In this document: positions 13,003 to 24,202 of the stretch, one piece after another
Layout: each line of letters starts with the position of its first letter
Position numbering within the stretch: the first letter of the stretch is position 1
Origin: Antitrichia curtipendula
Lineage: Eukaryota > Streptophyta > Bryopsida > Hypnales > Leucodontaceae
Assembly: GCA_951230915.1 (NCBI GenBank)
Contig: OX579636.1
Location: forward strand, 41,295,912-41,359,911
Length of the DNA stretch: 64,000 nt
Direction: 5' to 3'
Position numbers and translations under genes: made by a program
The notes under the pieces: model-generated
Told to the model about the DNA's origin: nothing
The model's database searches: none
The model's input: only the letters and a program-made list of their open reading frames with translations

Positions 13003-15124
13003 GGGTGGGTTTATACACGCCCTGGGGCTGGATGGAAGGCCGGCCGGATTTGCCTTCAATCCGGCCTTCAATCCGGCCCCAATTCACCACTCCGGCCTTA
13101 GATAATGTAAAGTGGTGAGGCCGGATTTGGGGGCCGGATTGAGGATTCATCACTCCGGCCCCAAGTAATGTAAAGTGGTGAAGTTGAATTCTAGGGCCGG
13201 ATTGAGGATTAATGTGCTCTTGTATTTTCTTAATGTTCAAATAAAAAAACATAAAACATGAATATTTCCTTTCTCTTCTTATTTTTTCTATTTCAAAAGA
13301 ATAAAAGAGAGATTTTTATTTTATTTTTATTTTTAAATTTTTTTTATTTGTTCAATTTCAAACATAGAAAAGATAGTTTTAAGATTTTCTTAAAACCCTT
13401 TTTTTATTCCTACTTTATCTATTTCAAAAATAGAAGAGAGATTTTTTAATATTTTAAAATGTTCTTGTTTTCTTTCCTATCTTCTATTGGGAAAAAAAAA
13501 TTATTTGATTTGAATTTTTTCCTTTCTCTTCTTGTTTTTGTATTCCGAAAGAAAGAATTAAAAACAAAAACAAAAGCTTGGAATTTTTCCTTTCCTTTCT
13601 TATTTTTTCTATTTAATTTTTAATTTTTTTAAAATCATATTTAAATGAAAGTAGACTTCATTTATTATAATATTTTTTTATTATTATTTATATAGTCAAT
13701 GTACATTAAGTCACATTCCCTATTTTCCTACTTTTGTAACATGGTGACTATACAAATGCAGAATGTTTTAAAGTAAACATGCCTATATAAGACATAATGA
13801 GTGTTTTGCCTTTATTACAATTGGCAAAATAATTCAAATTTATTTCCATACAAACATAATAGTGAGAAATAAAGAGAGTAGTTGAATTTTTTATTTACAA
13901 AGTATGAATATTTTATAAATTTTTGAAGTATATTGTCCAATTGGCTTAAAAGAGTCTATACACTATTCCAAAACCAACAAAAAGTTAGTGTATGCTTGAT
14001 GGCTATCCTACTACCTAAAGCAGTTACAATATTTTATAACATGGTCACAACATAAAGGAAGAAAAAAATCAATTACTTTGATGAATTGGTACTAAAAAGG
14101 TAGAAGTTTCTAAATTAATCACTAATAGCTCCATCACCCAAGACATTGATTTTGGCCACTAACCAACCTAATTAAGTCCGAATTTCATCTATTGAATTTT
14201 TTTTGTCATGGGTTGATGTAAGACTCTAATGGGTCATTTCCTAGGTGCATGTCATAGGTGGTTTGCCTATCATATGCAAATTTATCTTAGTATCATTAGT
14301 ATTATTCCTTACTTTCAAGTTCAGTCTCAATTCTATATTGACACTTAATATGCAAATAGCCCTAATTATTTTTTAATTATTTTTTGGGGAAAGAAATGGG
14401 TCTAGACTCAAGGTGCAAAGCATGTGGATTTTAATTATAGAATATTTTAGTGGAAAATAAAAATAAAAATAAAAATTCTAATGTTTTTTCTTGAAGTTTT
14501 TTTCTTATGTTGAAATTCTTTTTTAAATTATTCTTTTTTAGTTTAAAAACAAAAATAATTTTTTTAGAAAATTTCATTACAATTATCTCCAGTGGCTCTG
14601 TTAACAGGGGCTCTATTAACATACTGTATGGCTAGTCACTGCCTTTGTTGCAACTCTGTAATCCCATAAATGAAAAATAATTATTGATTACTAATTAGCA
14701 GTAAAATCAGTGACAGAACGTAAATCTTCAGTTTGACAGAACAAGCAGACCAAAACTCTCTTGTTTCACTTCTTATCTAGTTTATTTGTAAAATCAAAGA
14801 GTTCGTAAATAAAATAAAAAATAAAATTCTTTTCATCAATGGTGGAGATTTGTACAATCTAATGGAGGAGCCCAATTTGGCCCCAATCCGGCCCTAGATG
14901 GGAAATCGGGCCACCCAAAACCTCGTCTCGATTGCTCCTCTGGGGCCGGATGGTTTGGCGCCAAAACTATGCCACCTAAGGCGACACGTAGGATGAGTGG
15001 TGGTTTCAATCCGGCCCTAGTATAAAGCCCTTGGGCCGAATTTGGAGAAATTGAGACATCCTATTGGTTCAAACTTGGAGAGTTCCGGCCGGCCTTCAAT
15101 CTGGCCCCAAGTATAAACCGGCCC
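13003..15124. mobile_element. PIF/Harbinger-like non-autonomous element
   Basis: The left end GGGTGGGTTTATAC and the reverse complement of the right end (GGGCCGGTTTATAC) form inverted termini. Similarity continues inward to a shared GAAGGCCGGCCGGA-like block. Both sides are flanked by TTA (13000-13002 and 15125-15127), matching the TWA duplication of PIF/Harbinger. The subterminal regions contain repeated GGCCGGATT units in both orientations, including two AATGTAAAGTGGTGA-containing repeats at about 13085-13190. No transposase ORF was seen in the 2.1 kb; the interior is AT-rich with long A/T runs. Confidence 0.75.
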
Positions 15125-15131
15125 TTAGTGC

Positions 15132-15135
15132 ATTG
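15132..15135. other. Left ATTG target-site duplication of the 19.9-kb element
   Basis: ATTG lies immediately outside the left terminal inverted repeat and recurs at 35034-35037 immediately outside the right one. A related uninterrupted locus at about 10149 has a single ATTG at the junction. Confidence 0.75.
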
Positions 15136-15161
15136 ATGCCCTATTTAACTACTTTTGGACT
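15136..15161 (+). repeat. Left 26-bp terminal inverted repeat
   Basis: Begins ATGCCCTATTTAACT and is identical over 26 bp to the reverse complement of 35008-35033. Just inside, the sequence diverges, though a second GGACTT occurs about 20 bp further in. It lies only 11 bp from the Harbinger-like element on its left. Confidence 0.85.
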
Positions 15162-15761
15162 TTGGGCCCAATTTCGGACTTTTTGGAAGATATCCCATGA
15201 TGATTACAACCGACATTATGGAAAAAATCACCATCATGATGTTGAAAGTAGCTAGGATAATAGGTAATTGAGCACATATGTATATTAAAAGCCATAAAAC
15301 AGAACGCGCTTTGGCATTGTAAGCGTTTACGGTGCGTTTTTTGCTGTTTTATTCATTGAAACAAATCCATCATCTAGGGATTTCATGATGTAGAGATTGA
15401 AATACTTGTCCACAAATTTACTTCTGGAAATTGCAGACCATGTGTAAATATTGTGAATTCAAATGCTAACATGTCTACATGTTTATTTCGTTAGAAGCAT
15501 TGAGATCCACAACAAAATGGAGGTATGAAATCCATCACTGAAATTGGGAATTGGAGATCAAGAGATCTCCAGATGAAATTCCCATAGCATTATACAGGCA
15601 TATAGGATGACATGTTCAATGCATGCAAATAGAGAGATTTCTGCAAAATAGAGACAATTGTATAGTGAAGTAAGGTGAAATCACCACAATTCATTTGTAA
15701 AGATACACCAAAGCATACTTAGGCGTGCGCCTTCGAAATGAATATGAAATTAGCTTGCATT
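15162..15761. other. Left subterminal region of the element
   Basis: No gene is recognised. It contains one degenerate copy of the element palindrome at about 15556-15575. It lies between the terminal repeat and the 3' end of a possible membrane-protein ORF. Confidence 0.5.
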
Positions 15762-17617
15762 TCAGAGTCTACTATACAAGTAATTGGGGTCATCTCTAAC
15801 ATGTATGACCGGGGGGATTAAATGCATCCGCATGTTCATAGGATCTATATTAAGGAAATGAACCGTTCGATTCCTAAGTACCTCCCTGGCATGAGGATCA
15901 CTAACGAGGGTCTTCAATACATGTCGACGATGAGGATGATGCAGTTGCAACTTGCAATGTAAATCACATCCACAAGTTATCCGCCATAACCTTGAAATAA
16001 GTTTTTGTGGAAGAAAACGTGCAAGAATCTCTTTCAATGACGACCAATGCATATTCAACCAGAGGAAAACGGAAGTCGTTGTCAGCAGAAGACTAATGAA
16101 CGCCTCGAAGCGTGATAATGTCTTCACATTAATCTGGAGATCCGAAGGAGAATCGCCACTGCAGAGAGCACCCGTGAGTACCAGGATCACCACCGCCTGC
16201 AGAGAACAACACCCGCCCAGAGTCAAGGACACAATACCTATAATGAAAGGAAATGTGACCTTAATTATCGAGAGATCTCCTGATGGAATATATCCTATGA
16301 AACTGTCTGTAGCATACCCGAACAAGGGATCAGTGTTCCATGAACTGCAGTAATCAAGCATTCCGATTTACTAATAAAATTATAAAGAAGAACGCAGAAA
16401 ACAATTCGTACTTCCGACGACCCCCAGAAGCTTTGGGAAAAATGTGAGACTTGTGTAATTATGCTCCCATCGGTTCAAAGTAATTCCGAGATGATCGAGA
16501 GAAGTAGGGCTCCATTCTTAAGTGAACTGCTTATGGAGAATGTAGATCATTCATAAACTAAAATGAACTAAAAAACTACCTCCACATGTGGTGGTAGACT
16601 CAGAGGAAAAGAATTCGGACCGAGGTAAACCATGAAGATTCGTATCGTGAAATCCCGTGATGTAGACTGTAAAAGAGTAATACATCCGTACCCGAAAAGC
16701 AGAATTATCGAACATCAGGAGATCTCCGGATGAGGTAATGGACGAGCTTATTACAAAAAAACATCCGAAGAGTTTATGCAGAAGCGAACTGAACCAGTGT
16801 CCATATTACTGATGGACGAATAAGTTGGTAAGAAAAAAAAATATATATTGTAAGAACGAATTCTAAGCGAAAGAAATAAGAAACAAAACAATGATACCAT
16901 ACGCACTCAGAATAAAGATATGACATGTATAAGGAATCATGTAACGGGAGATCTTCTGATGAAGAGTCAGCAGTGGGAAGGCTAGGGGCCCCAACTTACC
17001 ACAATTCAAATACGATTAAAATTATTCCAAAGAAGGTAGAGGGGTAATAGAATACCGAGAGCGTAAATGAAGTATCTGACAAAAACATAATGAAGGACTC
17101 ATAAAACGGAGAGCATTTGTGAGACAAATCAGACATCTACATCTCTTCCGAGAAAATCCTAAAACTACGCAAATTGAACGAACTGAGTCTGCCCGAAGGA
17201 TTATAATTTACATATTACAGGATCATGGAAAATAGACGGCCATACTAAGAAATAAACAACCACATTAGCGAATTCGCTGGAAATTCCCATCATATCGATT
17301 ACAGACATTAGAAAACAGTAACTCACAGAAGGGACGGAAAATAGAGTACTTTAAAGAGAGAACAAGAACAGCTTGGTATTCGACTACAACAACACTGAAG
17401 TAAAAGAAAGCATCGTGAGATATCACGATGATCGCATTACTATGAAGATTACAAGTAAATTTATAAGGTCAACCAGTTTCTCTGTTATGAACATAAGCGT
17501 CGAAGTCAGTTACAGAAGATACATTTACTATGATTATAGTCTGTTCTACCAATATTGTGACACCCACTATCTCTACTTATAAAGAAGTCCCAGATATCAT
17601 CGTGAGATCTCCTGATA
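15556..17617. repeat. Palindrome cluster downstream of gene 1
   Basis: Copies of the 20-bp palindrome lie at 15556-15575, 16266-16285, 16713-16732, 16942-16961, 17411-17430 and 17598-17617. The 17411 copy is perfectly self-complementary (CATCGTGAGATATCACGATG). Others vary mainly at positions 4-6 and 15-17. They lie between the left terminal repeat and the gene 1 stop codon. The stretch 16362-17644 has no other recognised gene. Confidence 0.8.
15762..16361 (-). CDS. Possible small membrane protein inside the element
   Basis: A 199-codon ORF from an ATG, with two hydrophobic stretches (about residues 33-62 and 86-102) separated by a polar loop, then a basic His/Arg-rich tail. I do not recognise a family. 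One copy of the element palindrome (16266-16285) lies inside the ORF and reads PSGDLSII, the same frame in which the palindrome is read in exons of genes 1 and 2, which mildly supports real coding. A degenerate second copy may lie near residue 67. It could be a terminal exon of a longer gene, or chance. Confidence 0.35.
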   Translation of the reverse strand: MLDYCSSWNTDPLFGYATDSFIGYIPSGDLSIIKVTFPFIIGIVSLTLGGCCSLQAVVILVLTGALCSGDSPSDLQINVKTLSRFEAFISLLLTTTSVFLWLNMHWSSLKEILARFLPQKLISRLWRITCGCDLHCKLQLHHPHRRHVLKTLVSDPHAREVLRNRTVHFLNIDPMNMRMHLIPPVIHVRDDPNYLYSRL

Positions 17618-17644
17618 ACGCCTACCGAGTATGAAAAAACAGCC

Positions 17645-18300
17645 CTATTTAGGAATTCCGCCCAGAATACTCTTCGCCAGCCTGGAAAACTTAATCTCCG
17701 ACCTCTGACCACCCGGAAGTGGATGGTTCAAGACGTAGGAGACGACACTCTCGTTTGACTGAAACAGATCCTGAAGCCATGGCTTCAACTGTCCCTCCAA
17801 GAAGTAGTCCCTCAGATCACCGGCCCATGTTTTCGGATGAACGGCGGTGCATGGATCATTCAGGAGGTTCTTAATCGGACTGTCATCAATTAGAAGAACA
17901 TTGTCTAAGGAATTCAAATTCGCGATACTGGCGAAGGTGGTCAAATCCTTCAGAAAGTAGGGCCTATCCGGATTGTTGCGGTCTCTAAAGGACGACACCC
18001 TGCAATCCTCCTGCGAGAGAACAATGACGTCCGCTGCTTTAAATGAGGTGGGCCGCAGAAGGGTATCCAGTAGAGACCTCACATTCCGGCTCAAAGTGCT
18101 GCTCCAGAACGCAACGGCTGCATATCTACGCAACCAGTCAAGGAACTCTACAACACCCGGACGGGGTACATTTTTGCGTCGATTACGATCATCAAAGGAT
18201 CTGTGAAGAAGAAGCCCATTGAGGTCAAGGACCACAGAGTACCGTCTGAAAACTACCTCTCTCGATGAACTCGCCACAGGCAAGGAAGGCATTCCAAGCT
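17645..18300 (-). other. Gene 1 exon 6: FCP1/NLI-type HAD phosphatase domain
   Basis: Acceptor CTTTTGCAG joins in phase to exon 5. HAD motif I is VVLDLNGLL (D1537), where canonical enzymes have DxDxT/V, so the second Asp is Asn here. Motif II is FWSSTLS. A Lys in YFLKDL may serve as motif III, and motif IV is LLIDDSP. The following WAGDLRDYFLEG resembles the C-terminal part of NLI-interacting-factor phosphatases. The family dephosphorylates protein Ser/Thr, such as the Pol II C-terminal domain. Loss of the second Asp suggests altered or no catalysis, although DLNG variants occur in plant homologues. Confidence 0.65.
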
Positions 18301-18397
18301 CTGCAAAAGACAAAAAAAACATGTAGTTAGAGTCAATTCAGGAGACATAGCTTTAAAACAAGATATGATACAAAGAAATAGTACAGCACTCAAGCAC
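18301..18397 (-). other. Gene 1 intron 5 (97 bp), palindrome-free
   Basis: Donor ACAG/GTGCTT and acceptor TTTTGCAG/AG; phase 1 on both sides. One of the two short introns of gene 1 (with 20407-20306) that contain no palindrome. Confidence 0.7.
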
Positions 18398-18872
18398 CTG
18401 TGACGTCTTCCGTCTCATTTCCCCTCTGCTTCGGCGCATCGCTCTCCGGTACTTTCAAAGCATCTTGTGACGGTGCCCCCTGTTCAAGATTCCAGTTAAA
18501 CACCTCTTCGTATATGAAACGATTTGCTTGCCTTACGGCTTCCAGATGCTTTGACTTCGGATTATCTAGTCGTCGATTGGGGTATGAATTTAGACTCGAG
18601 AAATGACATAACTCCTTGAATACATCAAAATTGCTGACCTTCAGAACCTCTGCCCCATCTAAGGGCAAGGCATCCCAAACCCCCGTGTCCACACCTGTAT
18701 CGCTTTCTCGAGCAACCTCACCTGCTGCCTTGAGGGCGATGTTTACTACAGATGCCTCCTCAAGCCTCGACGAGTCCCTACCTAGTACGGGACTGAATAA
18801 GTCCAAATCCGTCATAGCATCCCTTCGAACGTCAACACTCATGTCCACCTGCACGCGCTTTTCTAAAGGCAC

Positions 18873-18892
18873 TATCGTGGGATCCCCCGATG
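18873..18892. repeat. Exonic palindrome copy in gene 1 exon 5
   Basis: On the coding strand this copy reads SSGDPTI in frame, inside the acidic low-complexity exon 5. The codons replacing the TCG-TGA of the canonical palindrome are TCG-GGG, so no stop results. Confidence 0.75.
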
Positions 18893-19190
18893 AAGGAAGG
18901 TTCTCCTCCACCGTCTCTATACCCTTCCCCTTGCATCTAGAAGTAACATAGTCATGGGAGATAACCGGTGTCTCCTTTAGCATCTCACCAGATACCAAAG
19001 TGCCGGTTGCAAGTTCTGATTCCTCCTTCCCTAGGATCCGCGTCTCACTTGCAGGACTCGATAGCAGCTCAGACTCTCCAGTCCTCAACTGATTCACCTC
19101 TTCATGTATGCCGGAAAGCTCCAGCGTGCAGCTAAGTGCAGGGCTAGGTGACTGACCGTCTTGCCCAACGACGACCGGGTCCTCCTGTGC

Positions 19191-19210
19191 CATCGTGAGA
19201 TCCCCCGATG
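19191..19210. repeat. Second exonic palindrome copy in gene 1 exon 5
   Basis: Reads SSGDLTM in frame on the minus strand, in the same frame as the 18873 copy and the gene 2 copy at 30633. The two exon 5 copies lie about 320 bp apart. Confidence 0.75.
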
Positions 19211-20021
19211 ACGGCTGGGCAACTTCCTCCTGCGGTCGTCCTGCCTCCTTCACAGGTGACTGAACGATCGGACCCTCTCCATTTCCCTGCTCCGCATCAG
19301 ACATCTGAGGGTGCTCAGCACCCGAGAGTGTATCGTCGGCGGACTCTAAATGTGACGGTCGAGAGGCGCAGGAAACAAGTGTCTTCGCGGCTTTTGACGC
19401 TTCCGGTGACGGCGAATCCACTGCATCGTCGCCGGAGCCCTTGCCTTGTTGATTTCCGGTTGCCACCATCTCAGGATCTGAGCGACGAACAAACCGGTCC
19501 TTCTCAATCACTTCCACGTCAGGTGACGAGGTGATTCCGTCCTCCAGGAACTTCTCCGCTGCTAGCACTGCGGTGCTCTTGCTCTTCTTCTTAACGATTA
19601 TCTTGTCCTTCATCTTCTCCAGAACATCAGAAAGCTTCTTCTTGATTTCTGGTTTTTTCCGCTTCTCCTGCGTCGACTGCTCTGGACCTCTGACTGACTT
19701 TGAAGAGTTCTTGACGGCTTTCTTACGGAGTTTTCTCTTGTCAGTAAGCGCCGCGTCCGCAGCGTCGTCCTCCAACTCACTATAGTGACGAGCAGCACCT
19801 GAACCAGCTGGTGAATCCTGAACTCCCTCCCCATGCCTTTCCCTCCCGCTCTCCCGCGCTGGACGAACTTCCTTTTCTATCTTGTTGACTAAGGGCGGAG
19901 TCTCGAAGTCACCCGTCTGCCCCCTTCCTCGCGGAGAGTCCTCCTGCGTCGGAACATGCCAACGACACTGGAAATCAGTAAGCCATTGGGATAGCGTATA
20001 TCATTGATGTGCGCTGCCAGG

Positions 20022-20041
20022 CATCCGGAGATCTCACGATG
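20022..20041. repeat. Palindrome in gene 1 intron 4
   Basis: Lies within the 98-bp intron 20065-19968 (donor AAG/GTTAGT, acceptor TTTCCAG/TG). CATCCGGAGATCTCACGATG matches the consensus except at the left arm. Confidence 0.7.
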
Positions 20042-20407
20042 GCTCAACAAGAAGTGTACACTAACCTTATTGTTCCCCTGCAATAATCCGGTTCCTCCTT
20101 CATGTTCTCGTTCACCGGAATTGTCCAATTCCTTATACGCTTCTTCCTCCTCATCCGAGTCCTGCTCCTCGTCGTTCAGTACTTGGTGCTCAGACAGTGG
20201 CTTCGGCTTCAAGTGGAAGTGGTCCCACATTTGTCTCGCAAGGGCTTGACTTTCATATGCAGCCTCCGCGGATTTCACAACTTCGAGGACTTTCACTTTG
20301 GCACTCTACAGCAGATGGGGAAGAAGAGTACGTCAATATCTGCTAGTTTATGGGATCAACATAATATTGGAAGGCGATGAAAAGGAGAGGGACAATCAGT
20401 TGCGTAC

Positions 20408-21757
20408 CATTCCTAGGAATGTGAACTCTGGTCCACCGTTAATGTTGACGAGGATAAGATCGCCATATACGTGCTCGAAGAAGATGATCATGGCCGTCGA
20501 AATCTTCAAGTATGGTACATTCTGCCGTCTCCAATATGTAAAGTCATCCCGATGCTCTTTGGACCTGTACACTTGCTTCATCTTTTTAGATTCTCCCGGG
20601 AAGAAGGTTTTGAAAGACAATTGCGAACCATATTCCTTGTTGTACCCGAAGCAGAACACAATGAAGACGTTGAAGCCCTCCCCGGCGACAGCCTCCGGGA
20701 ATCCGTCCTCTGGTGCCGTCATGTAATTGACGAGGTGCAGGTCCCACACTCTAGTGTTGCCGTTTTCACGTCTTCTCTTCTCCAAATGAAGACACAGCAT
20801 GTGGTATCCCTCTGCATTAGTAAGGAGTACGGCGGCAGACCGGGCTGTGATAAGCTTCGTGAATGGGTCGTAGCACTCCAAAGCGTCGAAGAATAGTCTC
20901 AGTCTTCGATCCTCCAGAAGTTTTGCCCGTGATCCCAAATCCATCTGCTCAAAGAGAAACCAGAAGTACATGTGCGGCTTACTTCCATCCCGCCAAGAAA
21001 CAACGTCGGGGTTCCTCAGAACACTGCTGAGATTCCCGGAGTGGTCGTCCAAGACTCTGTACATGTAGTTCTCGGAGTACCCCTTCTCAAGCGCCTCCTC
21101 CACTCCAATGGTCGCCGTCGAACTGAAGTACGCCTCCTACATGTCCCGCACAAATTGCGGACAGTCAGCCGGGTCGATCGTCTTGTTAAGCCCCGCTATG
21201 CGATCCAGCAGCCACTTTGATCCGGAATGCAAATCCATGGCTTTGTTCACCCAAAGCTCTACTTGCTCGCGATCTATTCCCTTCTCCTTCGCGAAGTCGT
21301 CCCACTCCATTGGGGAGTATGGTTCGTACTCCGGCTTCTTGCTGGGTAGTGGATGCTTCCTGTAGTGAAGCATCAACTCGTTCTTCATCCCCCGAATGAG
21401 GCGCTCCTTGGCGCCTGCCGAAGCAAGAGTCGTGAGGGGTTTCGGGGTCTTGACCTTGCCGCTCTTCACGGTAATTTTTTTCTCTTCCACGAGAGTCGCA
21501 AGGTAGTTGATGTCTTCCGCTCGAAGCCCATACAATGTCTTGAAATCGTTTGCAGTAAGGGGCTTGCGCTTCAGAGATCAGGTCTCATTGACTGACCCTG
21601 CGATGTCCGGCAGCAACCCTGTCATGTACTTCTCCTCGATTTTAATCCATCTGTCAACATCCTTGTCGTCCTCGAGAAAGGCAAGTGGAATCCGCAGCTC
21701 CTTGTTGTCTTTTGGCTTCTGACCCGTGAAGATTGTTACAAGGGACGAATGAAATGC
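20408..21757 (-). other. Gene 1 exon 3: unrecognised 450-codon region with two stops
   Basis: Phase-0 exon between an acceptor at TTGAGTAG and a donor at GTACGC. It has mixed alpha/beta composition with well-formed segments such as YKWLLDRIA-like helices and a Trp/Tyr-rich middle (PHMYFWFLFEQMDL). In-frame TGA (21580-21578) and TAG (21139-21137) occur in otherwise coding-like sequence, with clean reading on both sides. I recognise no family. Confidence 0.5.
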
Positions 21758-21816
21758 CTACTCAAGACCAGAAACACAACGGGACTATTAGTACAGGACC
21801 GTGTACAGCATTGAAG

Positions 21817-21958
21817 CATCAGGGGATCTCACAATAATATACTATTTTGGAGGAAGTCACCGTGTATTTCGACAATCGAAGTGGACATTTCATTCTAGAG
21901 TAAGCGAACTCATGATCCTAGATTGAGAGCTACATTAGCATCAGGGGATCCCACAATA
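21817..21958. repeat. Two palindromes in gene 1 intron 2
   Basis: Copies at 21817-21836 and 21939-21958, both with right arm ending ACAATA, inside the 265-bp intron 22022-21758. The two are close relatives of each other, suggesting local duplication or gene conversion. Confidence 0.7.
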
Positions 21959-22022
21959 TTGAAAATGAAGACTGCATTTAGCAGTGGACCGACCAAATGA
22001 GGGCATTTGACATCACTCATAC

Positions 22023-23343
22023 CAAGTACTTCTTGTCGTGGTGCCTGCCAAAGAGTGCTGGTTGCGGGCTGCCCATGTCTCTCCATTTGATCCTGGCGTT
22101 GATTAGTTGCTTCGTGAAGCACTGCTCTTTCTGTTCGCCAACAAGAGTTTGGTTGAGGGCCCGTGAAAGCAACAACACGTTATCGAAGTTCTCCTTCTTG
22201 GCGAAGATGGGTACTATGTTGAATGTCGTCGCTAACTTCCTGTCCGCCTCTGCTATCTCGCCGTCTTTCACCAGATTCCTGTACGCCCTCACAGTGTGTT
22301 GTCCCCCTATAATGAAGTACTGAGTCTTTGTGCTGAAAACCGCATTGTCGGGCTCCTCTTTGTAGAAGTCGGCCTTCTTCTTGTCCCCATAAGGACCGCG
22401 CTCGACAGGGAGCACCGTTATAACTCTATTATCTGAGTCGAAGTCAGGTGCGATTCTGGCCTTGTTCGTGATCCCTTCAAGGCGGCTTTGCTCTATCCCT
22501 TTGTACACGAAAATTCCGGGGGGAGCCTCGTGCAGGCAATCGTAGTGTACGCGGATGGGATCTCCGGCCATGTTGCAGAATGGTTTCTTCCCCCATCGGT
22601 ACAAGTCCGTGAAATGGGTGTCATACAACTTCTTCATCTTAGTCATGTCCTCCCTTGTCAGCTTCTTGATTTCGCTCTCTTCCATATTCACGCACACGTG
22701 AATAGATAACTCGGTCCCTACCTTTCGCTTTTTCCCAGATGATGTGGCTTCTTCTGCCACCTCTTTGTCACATGGAGCTCCGGCAGCTGACTTGCACTTC
22801 TTGGCCTTCTTCTTCGGAGATGGTTTGGTAGGAGTACCGTGAACAACTGGACGCTCGGGAGCTCCAACGTCGATCTGATCCTCGTCAATCAAATCCCACT
22901 GAGATTTCATTTCAGCCACACTCCAATGGGGTGATGAGGTGCTTCTACAGAACAGCAAGGATCTGTCTGTCATGGACTTGCACTTCGTCATGTTGAGCTT
23001 AGCGTAGTCCAAGATTAAGCCGTAGGTGATGAACTGGTCACTCTTCGGTATCTTTTCCTCCACAACGACAAGAACTGTATGCCCATCAAGGCCCTGCATC
23101 TCCGTGACGTTTAGCCCAGCTGGTTTGTGCACCCTGTCGAGATGTCTCAGCATCGGGACGATGAGAGCCTTGCCTTCCTCTATCACGAACTCCAGCTACC
23201 ACTCCGTGACGCTGAGGTTGCATCGGAAAACTGCCGCCGGATTGTGCTCTCCGATGTACTCGAAGGAATGTATCCAGCAGTCGACAAAGGCTGCAAGCTT
23301 CCTTGGGCTCAAGTCCTCAGGAATGTCCTGCATCTGTGCACCA
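22023..23343 (-). other. Gene 1 exon 2: ParB/Srx or DGQHR-like segment
   Basis: After an N-terminal region rich in Trp/Cys/His (starting about residue 18), a basic linker with KKKAKKCKS and SGKKRKVG (possible nuclear localisation signals) precedes the segment holding YFIIGGQHTVRAYRNL. The GGQHT of residues 364-368 resembles the G-Q-H-R/T core of ParB/sulfiredoxin-like and DGQHR domains, with the following basic helix and a hydrophobic strand (NIVPIF). This fold family includes DNA-binding CTPases and DNA-modification proteins. Assignment rests on a short motif and is tentative. TAG at 23196-23198 interrupts the exon between TEW and LEF. Confidence 0.5.
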
Positions 23344-23410
23344 CTGCAGCATTTCATATCATACGAAGTGTTAGATTAGAGTGTCATCATAGCAGGTCCA
23401 CATCTGGAAT

Positions 23411-24202
23411 CATCGTGAGATCACACGATGTCTGCTTATACAGTAGGGCTTCTATGACAGATTATTACGACACCGCGGCTTCGAATGGAACTGGAGAGTT
23501 CCTACATGAACATCATCAGGGGATCTCACGATGCTAGACTATTACTGGTCGTCATCGTGAGATCTCACGATGTGTCCTCACTCATACATCCGGGTTTATG
23601 GTTTAGACTGAACTACTTATTATTCATGATCTGTTGGTCTACCTTGCTTATCAAGGGATCACACGATGCAATCACTATAAGGGAAGTAGCTCTGGTTGGG
23701 CAAACTACAATAAGCTTTGGTGTTCTGGGATACCACTCATGATCCGTTATCGTGAGATCTCACGGTAATCTCTCTTTTATTCTACAGCTTCAGTCTCAGG
23801 AGTGAGATTTTACGATTATGCGGTTGCTTTTTCAGCTTATTGAGAATCTTATTTCCCTCATTTCTTTTATGTCTCTTGGTTATCAGGGGATCTCACGATG
23901 ATTTGAATGTGAATACAATCATTTACAGGACATCCAATGCAGATTAACTGTCCCAAATTTCCCAGTCGGACTACTCTAATGGATACTTCATTGTGGGATC
24001 TCCTGATAGGGCTGACCCCTTATGCATTTCTCTGGTTGATGCCACGCCACGATGCGCGGTTATAGGGTTTTAACAACCTTAAAACCGTGGGTTCTGAACT
24101 ACAGACCTGTAATTATCGTGCATTCTTCAATCTGCTAATTCTAAAACCTCTGCTGTTCTTGTCTAAAACTCTGTAATGGTAGTATGGTGAGATCTCACAA
24201 CA
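23411..24202. repeat. Dense palindrome cluster in gene 1 intron 1
   Basis: The 879-bp intron 24222-23344 holds copies at 23411-23430, 23514-23533, 23553-23572, 23649-23668, 23748-23767, 23881-23900, 23989-24008 and 24183-24202, about one per 100 bp. A degenerate one lies near 23803. The 23553 copy is the perfect palindrome CATCGTGAGATCTCACGATG. Between copies the sequence is unrelated, so this is dispersion rather than a tandem array. Confidence 0.85.

Noticed and set aside
19208..19785. Plus-strand frames opposite gene 1 exon 5
   Set aside because: They are shadows of the GC-rich minus-strand exon, with no motifs, no splice logic and low-complexity reading.
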